This document shows, one piece after another, positions 20,332 to 57,340 of a DNA stretch of 64,000 nucleotides (position 1 is the stretch's first letter; the number at the start of each line of letters is the position of its first letter). The stretch covers positions 11,829,473 through 11,893,472 of the forward strand of contig OW203724.1 in assembly GCA_934045075.1 (NCBI GenBank), read 5' to 3'. The position numbers were made by a program, and so were the translations under genes. The notes under the pieces were generated by a model. The model was not told the origin of the DNA and ran no database searches. It saw nothing but the letters and a program-made list of their open reading frames with translations. This DNA is from Yponomeuta sedellus. Its lineage: Eukaryota; Arthropoda; Insecta; Lepidoptera; Yponomeutidae.

Positions 20332-20460
20332 GGGCTGATTTTTCAATAACTTTTATCTGAGGAATAAAAATGGCGGTTTGACATAATTTTCATAAATAAG
20401 CTGTCAAACCGCCATATTTATTCCTCAGATAAAAGTTATCTGACTATTGAAAAATCAGCC
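20332..20460. mobile_element. Foldback MITE, ~129 bp
   Basis: Arms of about 50 bp: GGCTGATTTTTCAATA and AACTTTTATCTGAGGAATAA with 'atggcggtttgaca' pair across a ~25-bp centre. The right arm has a 6-bp extra segment. Confidence 0.8.
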
Positions 20461-22030
20461 AAGATAGACATTTCCTTTTTTCTTTCCTCCCGCATATTCG
20501 CTTATTCTATATTTTATATTTTAAAATTTTCAAATTTTAACAATGTTAAATTATCTGAGAAGATTCTAAAAACAAGAGGACAGAAAGGTTCCAAAGGGCA
20601 GCTTCCGTCTGGCATTATTGCTCGTACTTTCGAACATTTCGAACGAGATTGTAAAAGCACAGTGTAACTGTATGAGACGTAATACGTGTAAAGAAGTTTG
20701 ACAAATGTGGTCTGAGGCGGCACTAGGTAATAAAATTGCGGTCATATTTAAATTTTCGTATGACTTAGATTTTGATAGTGAATTAAGAAGATAAGATAAC
20801 AAGAAATTATTGTAATAAGTGTCATGAATTCTTGTTACTTTTCTCTACAGGAATGTCATGTCTCTATAAGCAAGTAGGCATTTCTAATATATTTGTGATC
20901 GTATATTCCGGCGTTGTCTAGACCACTGTTAAAAATATATATCAAAAATATGACAATATTATCAAAAATTTTGATTGCGTGAGCAAGAGATGCCAAAGAA
21001 CAAGACGCACTAAATTAGACCTGTTAAAGCTGCTGATACATCTGTCATGCCGCCCTCTCACTGTTTATAAAATAAAATAAAAATAATTCTTTTGTAAAAT
21101 AACTGTACTGCTACAGTGCAGCTATTTAACATGATAAAATGATTATTCATTTGGAAACCAAGTACTAAGTAATGGAAAGCAAAAACGTATTGTCACTTAA
21201 TTATTAAGCAAACTTGAATTTTTCAAAAGTAAATTTCTTTACAATGACAAAAATGTTTAGATTCTGCGAGCGAGACAAAGATTGGCGAGTACGTCAGACG
21301 TTATACCACAAAAGGAATGGTGGCGCGCCGCGCGCGTCCGCTGCACCGAGTACTTGGGGAAAATGCGACGTGCCGTGCCTCGTGTTATTGTGTAATGAAA
21401 TGTTCAATATTACAAATATTAGATTTTGTGGCTAGTGGGATTATATGTGATAATTTAAAACTTTTGTGATAAGCTAATTTATTATAGTGTTTTTAATGAA
21501 TACTGTCATAATTAATTATAATATAATAGGTTAGAAAGAATATTATTATGTTAGGTTAGAATTTTAATTAAATAATCAAATTTTCTATTAAATTCTATTG
21601 CAAACTAACTTTATCTAAAAGGCTTGAAATAATTTTGTTGTTTTATGAAGTTTTTTGTATGTTAATTATAATTAATAAGTAAGTATTTTTTAAATTTCGG
21701 TTATCGGGGTCAACCCAAATATGTATTTTTGATTGAAAAACATATTACACATTGTATATTCATTATGTTTTTCTTTCGTATTTTATGTTGGTCAACACTT
21801 AAAAAATCTGTTTACGAAGATTTATCGCATGATGTAAATGGCTCTACGAACCATAGTGAATGAATGAATGAACGAAATAAGTGCAGCTGTGTCATATCTG
21901 TCTGGTTTATTGTGATGTTAAAACGTCAGCTTGACATCTTGTTTGGACTATGAACTCATTTCCACTGATTATTGGTGTATTTTTTTCGTAGTTTCTCGTA
22001 ATTTGCATGCGAGTACATTATTAATTATAT
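20461..22030. other. Intergenic, candidate ETFRF1 promoter at the right end
   Basis: No ORF with recognised content. A CpG-rich patch lies at 21290-21390. The 300 bp before 22037 should hold the ETFRF1 promoter; no TATA motif is convincing. Confidence 0.3.
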
Positions 22031-22036
22031 AAAGAC

Positions 22037-22455
22037 ATGTCTCAAAACCTGCGGGGATCTGTTTTAAATCTTTACAAAACTGTAAGTAACATATTGTTTA
22101 TTATTATAACTTAGTAGTACCTACGTACTTTCTACAGAAATTTTATCAAACATTTTTGATAACGTACTCTGATATTAACTCAACATTATTTGAACTGCAC
22201 TTTTTGATTTCGTTCCAGCTGTTGTACCTCGGGCGCGATTGGCCTCAAGGCCACGATTTGTTTAGAAAACGACTACATAAAGTGTTCACTAAGAACAGTG
22301 GAGAAATGGACCCAAAGAAGATTGAAATGATGATAAAACACGGCGAGTTTGTGGTCAAAGAAATTGAGGCTCTCTATAAATTGAAAAAATACAGAACCAT
22401 GAAGCGTCGATATTATGATGATGACGCTGTTACTAGTGGACGGACCCATAGTTAA
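22037..22455 (+). CDS. ETFRF1: ETFRF1/LYRM5 orthologue, LYR-motif mitochondrial protein
   Basis: Two exons: 22037-22081 (MSQNLRGSVLNLYKT; donor ACT|GTAAGT) and 22219-22455 (acceptor GTTCCAG), giving 93 aa. The product is a small basic three-helix protein of the Complex1_LYR family. SVLNLYKTLLYLGRDWPQG matches the ETFRF1 LYR-type first helix, followed by FRKRLHKVF, the GEFVVKEIEALYKLKKYR helix and MKRRYY near the C-terminus, exactly as in LYRM5. Length (about 90) fits. In mammals this protein binds electron-transfer flavoprotein in the mitochondrial matrix and removes its FAD; the same role is inferred here. The neighbours are unrelated. AATAAA lies at 22540-22545. Confidence 0.93.
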
Positions 22456-22539
22456 ATCTTGTTGCATAGCTATATTTAAATTATAGGTTCTTTTATCATT
22501 AGTTATAATATGTGTAAAATACCGAGGTGCTACTGATGT

Positions 22540-22545
22540 AATAAA
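22540..22545 (+). terminator. Polyadenylation signal AATAAA of ETFRF1
   Basis: 85 bp after the TAA stop. Confidence 0.5.
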
Positions 22546-22559
22546 AAATAATATAAGTG

Positions 22560-25500
22560 TGTAACCTTTAGTGTCCAGATAGCTAGTTATTACCTAAAAA
22601 TATAATGCACTACCTAATGTAGGTAGTTAATAATTACCTAAAATAAAATGTTGGGTTCTCTGTAATTATGTGTATTAAAACTTCAAATCTATTTAATTAA
22701 TATGTTGTAGACATTTTTTAATAGTTTACATAATTCATTACTCCAATATGAAATCTCTTGTTAAAATAATTATAATTTGTTTAAAAAATAAATCCCTACT
22801 TACATAATCGTATCTAAATTAATTGTAACATAATGAGTGGATGATCTTTTAACAGGCGAGTGATATGACAATCAATAAAATATAAGTACATACTTTAGGT
22901 ATTTTAGTAATTTCAACAACATCTTAAATATTTGTTAAAACTTAAAAGATGAAACTAATGAAGCACAATGTGCATCAGAGAGAGAGCTATTGAAATCATA
23001 ATGCCCCCGGTTTCTCGTACGCGAACAATCTGTTAACAGCAGTCAGTCGTCTATTTGCATATACCTAGTGTGGCCGACTGAAAACTATTAGGGAGGTAGG
23101 TACTCTAGGGTCGACAGACTGAAAAAAGAAAGTAATATACGCGTCGAATTACGCTACCCCTGATAACCCACCCCTTTTTTGAAGTCGGTTAAAAACAATT
23201 CGTTGTCTAAACACATATTTTCATTAACTTTAATAGTCATGGTTCGATGAATTGAACAGAATTGTTTTTTTGGAAAAAGTATAGAACAATAACTTAAAGA
23301 CCCATTGGATTTATGCCAGTCCAGTATGCTTCAGTCCGTCGACCCTAGATTTAACAGATTGTTAGTGTACGCAGAACTCGGGATTAGGTAATAGCATTTT
23401 TTTAGGGCTAAGGATACAATGGTAACAAATTTTATATCAGCAAAACTATTTTAATATTACTTAGGTAAGTATAATATAATTAGGTTCATAACAAACACGT
23501 TTTATTCTATACAACAGCTCAACACATCTAAGTACTCGCTGAGAACAACCTCAACTGACAAAACTCTTAGGTACGTGTAATTAATTACAGACCATAGGAT
23601 AACACAGCATGAAAGATATACGGGTGCGAAGTACACTAAGTTTTATTTATGATACCCTAGATATAGGTATTATTCATGTTTGTAACGCTCATGGCCTATA
23701 CTTATTGAATTATTAAATAGCATTTTTAAAGTCTATATTGTCATAACTACTGAGGCCTGACCGCAGGTGGAAACGGCCTACAATTTTATTTAAGTACCCA
23801 CTCATCAAATTCACACTAGAATATTGTTGGAGTAAATAGGTAAAGATGCGTAGGTCTTTTGATCTACTGGCTGTGAATCTTGCTATTTATATTCTATTAT
23901 ACAATACTTGAACGGTTTCTACCGTGTCGTAAGTCTAGTCTACTTTGTCCCGTGTTAGTGCACTTCTAAATGTAAGTATTTGAAGCCCGACTCTTTATTT
24001 CTATCATAGTGATTGTGAATTTTAACATGTGATTACATTATATACACAGTTACATATAAGTTTTGAGATCAACAACAGTCAAGCTTTAACTATTTATAGT
24101 ATATTATAAATACTTTGAACTACCTACTTTGAAAGTAGTAAGTTTATTAAAGTATATGAGCAACAAAGCCCGATAGTAATTAATGGAATTTTAGTCGTAA
24201 GTCGCCGAGCAAAGTTTGATATTTAAACGGATATATTTTTGGATGCTTTTAAATCAAGCCTTGACTGCTTATCATATTGATAAGATTATTATTGTATGTG
24301 CGATGCTGTATTATGTAAGCGGAATGGCTTATCACTTTTGCTACGAAGAATGAATGGTAAACCAGCTAGCTTCGAGGAAATACGTCGTTACATTAATTGC
24401 AGTGAAAATAACAGGTAGTTATTAATACCCGTTATGAAATTAGTTGATTCTATTTTATTTAGACACTTGTAAGTTCAACGATTAAGAAAATGGTAAAATC
24501 GTAGGAACATTAAAAATAATATTAACAAATACACACAGAGAAAAAGCCAAATATTTCTAACTAGGTCTCCTCCACTTACATCATTGGATGTCAATCCATT
24601 AGTCGAGTGCTGTCGATTCAAATAATTATGCTTTATATTGGGGGCCTTTGCCCATCAGTGGGACACAAACATAGAGGCTACGTAAAAAAAATATGCTATT
24701 AAAATGGCAAAATATAGCGGCGTTTTTACTTTCTTGACTGCTCTCGTTTTATCGATTTAATTAAAATGAATTTAGGTATTAGTTTGCGGCTAACGCTTGT
24801 TTAGATACTTATTAAAGCAATTTTGGAATATTTTGATTAAGTACGTATATCTAAATTATTTAAATTCAAAGTGCGTACCATAAACATTCTACAGCCAGTC
24901 CGAAACATACTTAATACCTCAAACACTAATTTAATACTTAATGACAATAAAAAATCTCATAGCAGGCAAAACAAAGTACCTACTAATTGGGTTCTAATTA
25001 CATTCTTCCTCATAACACTTTCAATCGACTGCCTAAATAGCTTACTCCGTACATACGTCGTCGTAGGATCTTATGATAATGCGGATCTTAGAGAATATCT
25101 ATGATAATGCGGATCATACCGAATATCGGGGGGCACAAGTTCCGAGGTAAAGTTGATGTAAGAATTTAATTCAGCGGCCCCATATTCTACTCGTATCTTA
25201 GTAAGATCCAAATACGATAGGGAAATAATTATATTATCCGCCTCTTCGTTAATATCCTAGCATATAACTTTTAAACGCTTTATCAAAAGGTCCAACGACA
25301 TATTATGTGTTGTCAATCCAAATAAGTATAAACTAATAATTTAGTACATCTCGTCCGATACCAGGGAATAATATAATATTATGTAAGTATTTTCCCCCAC
25401 ATGGTTAAAAATATACTGAACTTAGGTAAATAGAACATAAATAAGATTTCTATATAGAGTTATGTGGTGGAAAATACCCAATATTTTAAGAGAATATATT

Positions 25501-25640
25501 TTCTACATATTTTACTAAACACAATAACGCAAACACATGTTTCTTTACTAAAACTGAAGGTTAATTTAAAGACAATACTTACATAAAAGGTTGAGGACTT
25601 ATGATATAAGGACAAAATGAAAACAGACAAACTATACCAC
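22560..25640. other. Intergenic, mostly unique AT-rich DNA
   Basis: No gene recognised. Contains one small inverted-repeat element (23105-23348) and a retrotransposon tail scrap at 24640-24690 ('gggggcctttgcccatcagt'). The right part should include the 3'UTR end of synaptotagmin 1. Confidence 0.4.
23105..23348. mobile_element. Small MITE with CTAGGGTCGAC inverted ends
   Basis: 19-bp terminal inverted repeats: CTAGGGTCGACAGACTGAA at 23105-23123 and its complement with one mismatch at 23330-23348; interior non-coding. Confidence 0.6.
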
Positions 25641-25654
25641 TTGTTAACTAAAAG

Positions 25655-25717
25655 TTAAAACATCTTGGGTTCTTCGTCAGTAAAATACTCTGGTTTTCCA
25701 ACTGCTCCTGTTCACTC
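25655..25717 (-). other. Candidate Syt1 3' terminal exon after an 86-bp intron
   Basis: Acceptor ending at 25718 with a strong pyrimidine tract. In the frame of the upstream stop it reads, after a TGA, TGAVGKPEYFTDEEPKMF and then TAA. Most simply 3'UTR; readthrough or an alternative C-terminus would need transcripts to support it. Confidence 0.35.
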
Positions 25718-25818
25718 CTATAAGAAAAAGAAAACCATTGATATTTTAGTTTGCCCGAATGGTTTATTATAATCGAATGGACCATTCAATGCAAGTTCAT
25801 TACCTTCCCGTCGTCAGC

Positions 25819-50288
<24,470 letters not shown>

Positions 50289-50293
50289 CCCTG

Positions 50294-53200
50294 CTGAAAA
50301 CAAATGATTTGTATCATAAGATATATTTGTTTTGAAAGAAAACAATCGGACCGAAGCGGGATTCAAACACAATTCTGTCAGCTCTCGCCGCGGTGTTTTT
50401 ACTACTGTGCCATTTGAACGGAACGAAACGTCATTGTTAGTTACAGAGTTGTTTGGTATCTCCATCTCTATTAATTAATTTTAAATACAATTTCCTGTCT
50501 AAAGTATTGTTGGTGCACGGTGAAGCAAAGACAAATGCTGACATACAAGATATCATAAATTTTAACAGCACTTGGATGGAAATATCACACATTTTTTAAT
50601 AGGGCGACGAAACAAAAGCCAGCTACCTCTCATCTGTCATTATCATATACGTTTCTTTCAACGTCAACTAAAACATATACGTATTGTCACCTATCACTAT
50701 CATCACCGAGAATCTCTGCACTACCCTACATTAACCGGTTTAAGCATCGGACGGGGCCACAGTCTTCTTTGAAGTGTTTCAAGCACTTTAGTCGGCTATG
50801 GCTCGTCTAAGAATATACAGATTGTAGATTGATATTTGTAATCAGGATCGTATGCACGGGTTACAGATTCGTCACCATTGATGTCTATTCGTCATTTAAC
50901 TCTCCTCGGGTAATGCTTTAAAGAGTTTTCTTACACCGTCAAACGCGATCCGCCTTTATGATCGTCGCGAAGCAATGCGGGATCCAAGGGCAAAGTAACT
51001 TTCTAACACCAAGGCCCTTATGCATCTGAATGTTTATTCCTGAGATGCTTGATAATGCAGAATTAGTGAAGGTGAAGGTGTTTGAAGTGAAGAATGACGA
51101 CATTTACTTAGTTCAGATATATGCAATAAAAATACAAAACCTTAAGATAGCTTTTTCCTGATAAACTGAAAAATAACATAAACTGCTATTAAACGGCTCA
51201 GAATGTATTATTTGCAGTGTCCATTTCTCTAAATCTTAAGAATTTGTAAAGGAGAAATAAGTTTCTCCTTTAAAACTAATTTTAATGAGTATGCTTGGTT
51301 CTTTTTCTTCTCGCATTCATAACAAAGGGTTGATATCGATTCCTAACAAAAATCAATCATTTACCAATTTCGAATATCTAAACTTCGAAAAATAAGTTCA
51401 GAAAATAGTTTAGTGTAGAAAACGTCATCTAATACGGGAATAAATCCGAAAAAAAGAAAAATCATGAAAGATGTAGGTATGTTATTTTGTTATCTATGCA
51501 AAGTGAAACGTCAAAAACTTGTCACGTGATCAGGTATTTTATGTTTAATTCCTGACTCAGAATGGGTGACGAGTATGGTAACATTTGACACCGTCTCGGT
51601 GTATGCGTAATTTACTTGATTTGACTAAAAATAGCCTCTATAAATGGTTGGATGAATAAAAAAATCTAAATAACCACCAAAATCTCTAGTTTTGATGAGC
51701 TAATACGGTATTAATTTGCTGAACTTGATTGAAATCCCTCAATCAGTTTGTGTGTTAGACATTCGAAAATAGACCAAAAATTTAATAGGGCCTAAAATAG
51801 CAGTTGTTTAATGGAAGTTAAAGTTAAGCAAGTAGTTTGACATACATGCTAAAACTTATTACATCGGCAGACCAATGAAATAAAGAAAAAATGTTCTTAT
51901 GCGATGCTTGACTTTTAAGATTGGATCCCGAAAAATATATCACATAAGTACTTTGATCCTTTCCTGGGGTTATTTAAGCAACAAAATGTTTTTGGACGTT
52001 GCGCACATTTCTAAAATAAGGAGTATGGACGAAATTAGAAGATTTTGGTGAGTAAAACTTTTTTTTTATTAACTAAGACATTGGTTGTTTGTTGGATGGA
52101 CAAAATCATCGCCTGCATGCTAGAGCATTGCAAATCCGGGCTATAACGCATTTCTCTTAACATCCTAACTCGGTACCAAACTACTTTCCTCCATGAAACT
52201 CAAATCGCACTTCGTATGCTTCGGTGTCGTGAATGGTGTCTAAAATCGATTATCTTAATCAACCACTGACCTTATTATTCACGGCTCAGTCACTGGAAAA
52301 ACGCTTCGCTGCGTATTAGTATTGTATGAGAGTGTTACTTGCTCCACTGGGAAGGCACATTTCTATTGAGTGAGATTTTTTCCTCGAGCGTCCACGGTGC
52401 TCGATGAGACAAATGGCGGTGTTGCGCGCGCAACCGATCGATCATGGTTGCGCGGTATTCTGGCTGCCGACCAGCCTCCCTATTCACAGCCGCTTGCCAC
52501 ATTAACAACGTTGATTTCAGGCTTCCGTCGTCCGTTTTGCTATTTTTACGTCTGAAGTTTCACAACAACCGTTTGCGAATTAGGGCTGACGGAGAAGGCG
52601 CGCAGCGTAAATACGTCATAGGGTACCCACATTGCGTACATTCTCGGTTCTAAAAAGTCAATGGTCTTTGACTCCGTAACTAAATAAAATATGAGGTTTT
52701 AATTTTTGTCAATATCTCAAACATTGCACTGAGCAAAGAGCAAAAACGGTGATAGTTAAGCTCAATGCAAATTTGGATCAATACAAATAAATCGATTTTA
52801 TATTAGTTATATGTACCTATTGCAGTAGGTACTCCCATGCATAAGTATATTTCTTCCGTGTCAAAAGCATCGGCATCTACGTACATTGTATTTATTTTCG
52901 ATTTTTTATGACCTACCTACATGCACGTACCGACAAGATTCTGTTTGCAATTCATGCCAACCAAAGGTTGTCTAGACGAGATTTAATTATATAATATTAC
53001 TTAGATTTAAGAAGTCATGGTTGGATATTTTTTGGTTGTGCAATAATCTTAATCTATTTATTTATCTGCTTAGATAATTTCTGGTATTAATAATAATATT
53101 TATTTCCAATAATAATTATATAAATTATTTGTATAATTACTTTTTAGTAAACTGAATTGCTTGTTATATTCCCTTTCTACTTATTCATAAGTAGCTTATA

Positions 53201-53385
53201 ATTTAACACACAATTTAATTCATACGTATCCCTTCGCAACCAAGGAAATAAATTTTAAAAATTTAGCATGCTGCCTTAAGAACATTGTTTTGGTGTGCCA
53301 TAGACGCCAAGGAAAATAACCAAAATAAACCTTTTACTCTAAAACACGCTAAAAACTAACTGCACGAACGTGCGATGCAGGAATA
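50294..53385. other. Region upstream of Syt1 coding sequence
   Basis: No ORF with recognised content. At least one 5'UTR exon of Syt1 must lie here or further right. A CpG-richer block at about 52360-52640 is the best promoter or first-exon candidate by composition only. Confidence 0.35.
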
Positions 53386-53389
53386 AATT

Positions 53390-53950
53390 GTAAATGCACG
53401 ATCGTGAATATCAATATCGTAGATGGTTGTTGATAAAGGGTCATAGCGGCGCCCTAAGCAATGGTGACAAGGATGAACTCGCTAAAAGTGGCTCGGTAAC
53501 TACAGTGGAAAGAACCAAATTCCTGTTCCCACTCCCATACAACCAGTTTAGAAAGTGGTTGAGGTCACGAATAGAAAACCACCATGCAGAACTTTGGAAA
53601 AAAGAAACCAAATGTAGACAAGCCAGGGAGGCTTTCCAACAATCTTGAAACGTTTTTCACGTAGCCTGCCGCGTCGGAGCAAAGCTGTGGCAATCCTAAC
53701 AGGCCACTGCTCACTCAACAGGCAATTCTACATCATGGGACTAACCGACAGCCCGCTTTGCCGGAGATGCTTCAAAGAAGAAGAATCACCCGCCCACGTG
53801 ACCATTCATTGTAAAGGCGTGGAAAAGCAACGGTCTGTCATTATTGGGAAGCTTTGAAGCCTTCAGGAGGCCGCAGTGACATCAGAGCACTGCTGGCTTT
53901 TTGGAAAGAGATAGGCTGGCTGGAGCAAACTCACAGCTCTGCTGTGTAAA
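53390..53950 (+). pseudogene. Non-LTR retrotransposon RNase H / C-terminal fragment
   Basis: Three frames of one ORF end: 53394-53645 (RNase H remnant: GHSGALSNGDKDELAKSGS, then FPLPYNQFRKWLRSRIENHH), 53655-53855 (LPRRSKAVAILTGHCSLNRQ, MGLTDSPLCRRCFKEEESPA-HV, a CX2C-X8-H-X4-C finger) and 53850-53948 (LLAFWKEIGWLEQ). This order is the usual 3' part of jockey/R1-type elements with RNase H. Broken by one or two frameshifts. Confidence 0.75.
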
Positions 53951-55850
53951 ATGACCCAACCAGGAGGCTAAGTGCGGAAATCTCAGGTCTAACTAACTAA
54001 CAATGGTAGTTGATCAATTATTGAAACCCTCCTGTGCCCGTTGATGTTTATGTAGTGAGTGTCCCTTGGGCAGATAATTATTTTGTCTTCTCTAGTCGAG
54101 GGTTGTTCATTTGGGATGTCACAAACACAACATTACCTATAAAGAAAGGTACTTGTAAAAAATGCCGACCAGCAACCGAAAGCACTCGATCGTGTAACTT
54201 AATTTTACCAGCCTTATTTTATGGTTAACAACTTTGCATTTATAAAACATCGCACAACACTAAATACATACACAATCATCAAAACTTTATTGTCATAAAG
54301 CTTCAAACTAAATGTAGAGTTAATTGGTATTTACGTGAAGCGCGTCTCCCAAAATGGGCATTTTGGTGGGAGACGCGCTTCACGTTGAATCCAATGTAAG
54401 GTGCAGGACCTTGCGGTTATTTTCTATAGGCAAATAGATAAATGTATGATGCCAGTTAGCGCTATCTAGTAGCTATATAGTAGCGCTATGGCACTCATTA
54501 GGGGAGGGCTATGTCCAGCAGTGGACTAATATAGCCTGAAGAAGAAGAAGATGATGCCAGTTGCGTTCCGAAAAGTTGATTTGTATGGGTTAAGATTTTT
54601 TTAGTTATATTATGCACTATTGTGACAGCTCAGTTGCAAAGGGATTCGTTCCTTTTAACAGTAATTAAATATTTTACGCCGCGTAAACCCAAGAAGTCCC
54701 TTTTTGAACGGAGTGAAGACTACAAGTAAAATCTACCCATATTTGTTTTTTTAAGAAAATCTCGATATGACACTTTTTCATTTAAATAAATTCAGTTAAT
54801 ATAGTGAAGAAATATAATTTCCTCTGTGTTGAATATTTTATTAAAACAACGTCTATCGTACCTACTCACTGAAAAATTATTGCGACAGGCAACCACCCAC
54901 AATAGGATTATAATGGTTACTCTCGCCCACTAGCTAAGCAGTCATGTCGGCAAAACGTGACCTTTCTGTATTCAATATAATTGCTATTCTTCGAAAGATC
55001 ATTTAAGTTTCGTGCCATCATAAATACACTATTATGTAAGTATTTAGCAAAAATGTTTTTTTTTCTTTTATTCCCTTTAGCAAGCTATTACGGTTCAAGC
55101 GAAAACGCCCTTTATAAGTCAGACAGGCAGACGTTGTAAGCGGTCGGTTACGTAACTCAAAGTAGGTACTCATATTTTCATAGATAAGTAAATTTGGCTA
55201 TCGGGCGCTCATTTCTACTAATTGAAATAATAAAATACCTATTTCACCACTTCCGGATATGGGTCAGAAATTAAGGCGCAGAGCCAACTTCTCGGCCGGC
55301 CAGCGAAGAGGAGGAACTCATTCGATCACTTTTCGACCCAGCTCTATCTTCGAAGTCAGTAATATCACAGAACTGGAAATACCAATTTTCACATTAAAGT
55401 TACCGATTTGAATCATATCTTGCATATGGCTAGCGTAGTTTACTTAATGTAGGGGTCCAAACATTGCAATTATTGATGGATCATCCAAAGTCTGGAATAC
55501 TTGTAATTGAACTAAAGTTTTGAGTAACATAATAGATAGATAGCGAACATAATGTGCAAATTGTACATAAAAATAGAAATTCCACAGATCAATCAGATTA
55601 ATCAGTGTTTAGTGAAAATTTAACGGAAAATTTAGGGTTGTTATTTGAGACGACGTATAAAGCACAACTACCGTTGAAGATAGAGAAAAGCTTGACGTGC
55701 TCTAACTTTTAAACTTCGGCAAATTACTTCAATGGCGAAAAATTGCATATTGCCGGTTTCTAAGCTATTAGCATGTAATTCTTGACAAAAAGCTGTAAAA
55801 TCCCTCCGAAACATAAAATAAAAAAAACAGGCCATTTTTTTATTACATAA
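53951..55850. other. Intergenic; one strong palindrome, retrotransposon tail
   Basis: 54495-54545 is a tail scrap ('atgtccagcagtggactaat' then gaagaagaag). Otherwise no recognised content besides the palindrome at 54333-54385. Confidence 0.4.
54333..54385. repeat. GC-rich foldback, 18-bp perfect arms
   Basis: ACGTGAAGCGCGTCTCCC (54333-54350) pairs perfectly with 54368-54385. The centre (CAAAATG/CATTTTG) continues the fold with a small offset. Confidence 0.9.
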
Positions 55851-55857
55851 AAGTTAT

Positions 55858-56770
55858 GTGCGTTCAGATTAACTTGACGCGTGAGAGAATTGGTAGCACT
55901 GATATATTTAGTGTTACCATGTTAAATAAGAAATCATTCCCATTACTTGGGGAAAATAAAAGGATTGACCGCTTGTTTTACCATCTTCCGATTAGTGTCC
56001 AGAAGCTTATTCACATGTTATGTCCTTGTTACTTGACCTAAAGTAAAAGGGGGTCAAAACTTATGGTTTAGTCTATACAATATATGTTATGAGTATGTAC
56101 ATTAAATAACGAGGAAACTATCAAGGGGAAGAAAAAAACGAAAGAATCGGATTAGTATTTATTGTCAAATTTTTCAAATTGTTGTTAGCCGCAAATGGTT
56201 TTTAAACGTGGCTGCATCTTCCGTTTTTACTTCTCGAATAAAATTATTCGAAGCACCTAGTTCTTCACGCCTTAAAATCCATTTACGCGTCCAAATTTGT
56301 TCTCTTTTTTCTCCTGCTGCTGTTGGAGCTCGACGATAAGACAACAAAGCGCGTTCAAAAATGAATAAAAATCCATTTCCACTAAAATGTGTGTAATCTA
56401 CCATCCGAGTGGCTTACACTTTTAGTTGACTAAGAAGATGCGCTCGGTCCGAGTCTACTATGACCGTGAAAACGTGGCTTTAGTAATTTCATGTAACTGG
56501 GCACCCTAAAAACGTACCTGTCATGGCGGGAACTCGAGTTCGTACTTGCTCCAAAGGAACAATCAGCTTTTTTTCAGCCTTTTTCCTCTTACGTAATGCA
56601 TAAACCTGAAGGATTGTTTGTCTTTTTGCACTTTTGACCACTTTGGGCATGTTTAAAGCTCACACAAACGAATAATCCTCTAGTTAGTAACCGATCGTAC
56701 CGAAAGCAAGATGGCGACTGAGCAATCAGTGCTACCAATTCTCTCACGCGTCAAGTTAATGTGAACGCAC
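55858..56770. mobile_element. PIF/Harbinger-like element B, internally deleted
   Basis: 913 bp with ~46-bp near-perfect TIRs starting GTGCGTTCA(G/C)ATTAACTTG and a 3-bp direct repeat TAT outside (55855-55857, 56771-56773). Contains the 5' end of a Harbinger transposase on - (56650-56174). Distinct from element A at 1504, different TIRs. Confidence 0.7.
56174..56650 (-). pseudogene. Harbinger transposase 5' end, two exons
   Basis: Exon 1 56650-56518 (MPKVVKSAKRQTILQVYALR ... VRTRVPAMT; donor ACAG|GTACGT), exon 2 56412-56174 (acceptor TGTAAG), joined in phase. Exon 2 has IWTRKWILRREELGASNNFI and EDAATFKNHLRLT, matching the N-terminal (W.R.W..RR...GA...L..E....D...Y..(F/Y)LRM) segment of Harbinger nucleases. 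The DDE core is deleted: the frame ends right after LRLTTI. Confidence 0.6.
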
Positions 56771-57149
56771 TATAATTACCTACTAGCCAAGTTACTTGTT
56801 TTCACAGGATCAGCAGTTTTGTTAAACACGGAATAAAGTAGTGATTTTTTAATTTACTCATCATACCTTAAATTTAAAAAGAAGAATTTAAAATCACGCG
56901 AAAAAGTCGTTCCATGTTTATCAAATCTCTGCCGATTCTGAGAAAACAAGGAAGGCATGGAAAGACAAGTTTTTTTACATATATGTTTTGGTGGGATACA
57001 GAATATAGTATAGACCGCGTTACTTTGTGACGATCTTTAATCAACAAGTCTCACCTATATTGGGGTGTACCTAAGAAAATCCTTTTAGTTGCCAAAAACA
57101 TGGGGGTTGTTATTCATTTAATATAGTTTTATAAGCAACTTTTACTGTT

Positions 57150-57340
57150 TAACAGCGGTGGTAGCTCAGTGGGTAGAACAATGGATTCGCAATCGAGAGA
57201 CCCAGGTTTGATCCCCAGGGCGGGCATGTACCAATGACTTTGTTTAATTTCAAAGTTACGTACATTTGCGAATTTGAAGTCGCAATACCACACGGTAACA
57301 GTGAAGGAAAACATCGTGAGGAAACTCGCGGCTTGGTTGG
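57150..57340 (+). mobile_element. tRNA-headed SINE, 'aaggaaaacatcgtgagg' family, copy 2
   Basis: Head with perfect A-box TAGCTCAGTGG (57161) and B-box GGTTTGATCCC (57206). Body with 'caataccaca' and 'aaggaaaacatcgtgaggaa'. The anticodon arm does not pair, so not a tRNA gene. Confidence 0.7.

Noticed and set aside
24871..25104. 77-codon ORF on +
   Set aside because: No start context, no domain, ends in a duplicated AT-rich segment; chance frame.
52370..52653. Small gene upstream of Syt1
   Set aside because: Two overlapping short frames in a CpG-richer block, no domain; better read as possible promoter or 5'UTR DNA.
57153..57226. tRNA gene with good A- and B-box
   Set aside because: The anticodon stem does not pair and it continues into a SINE body also found at 42815.
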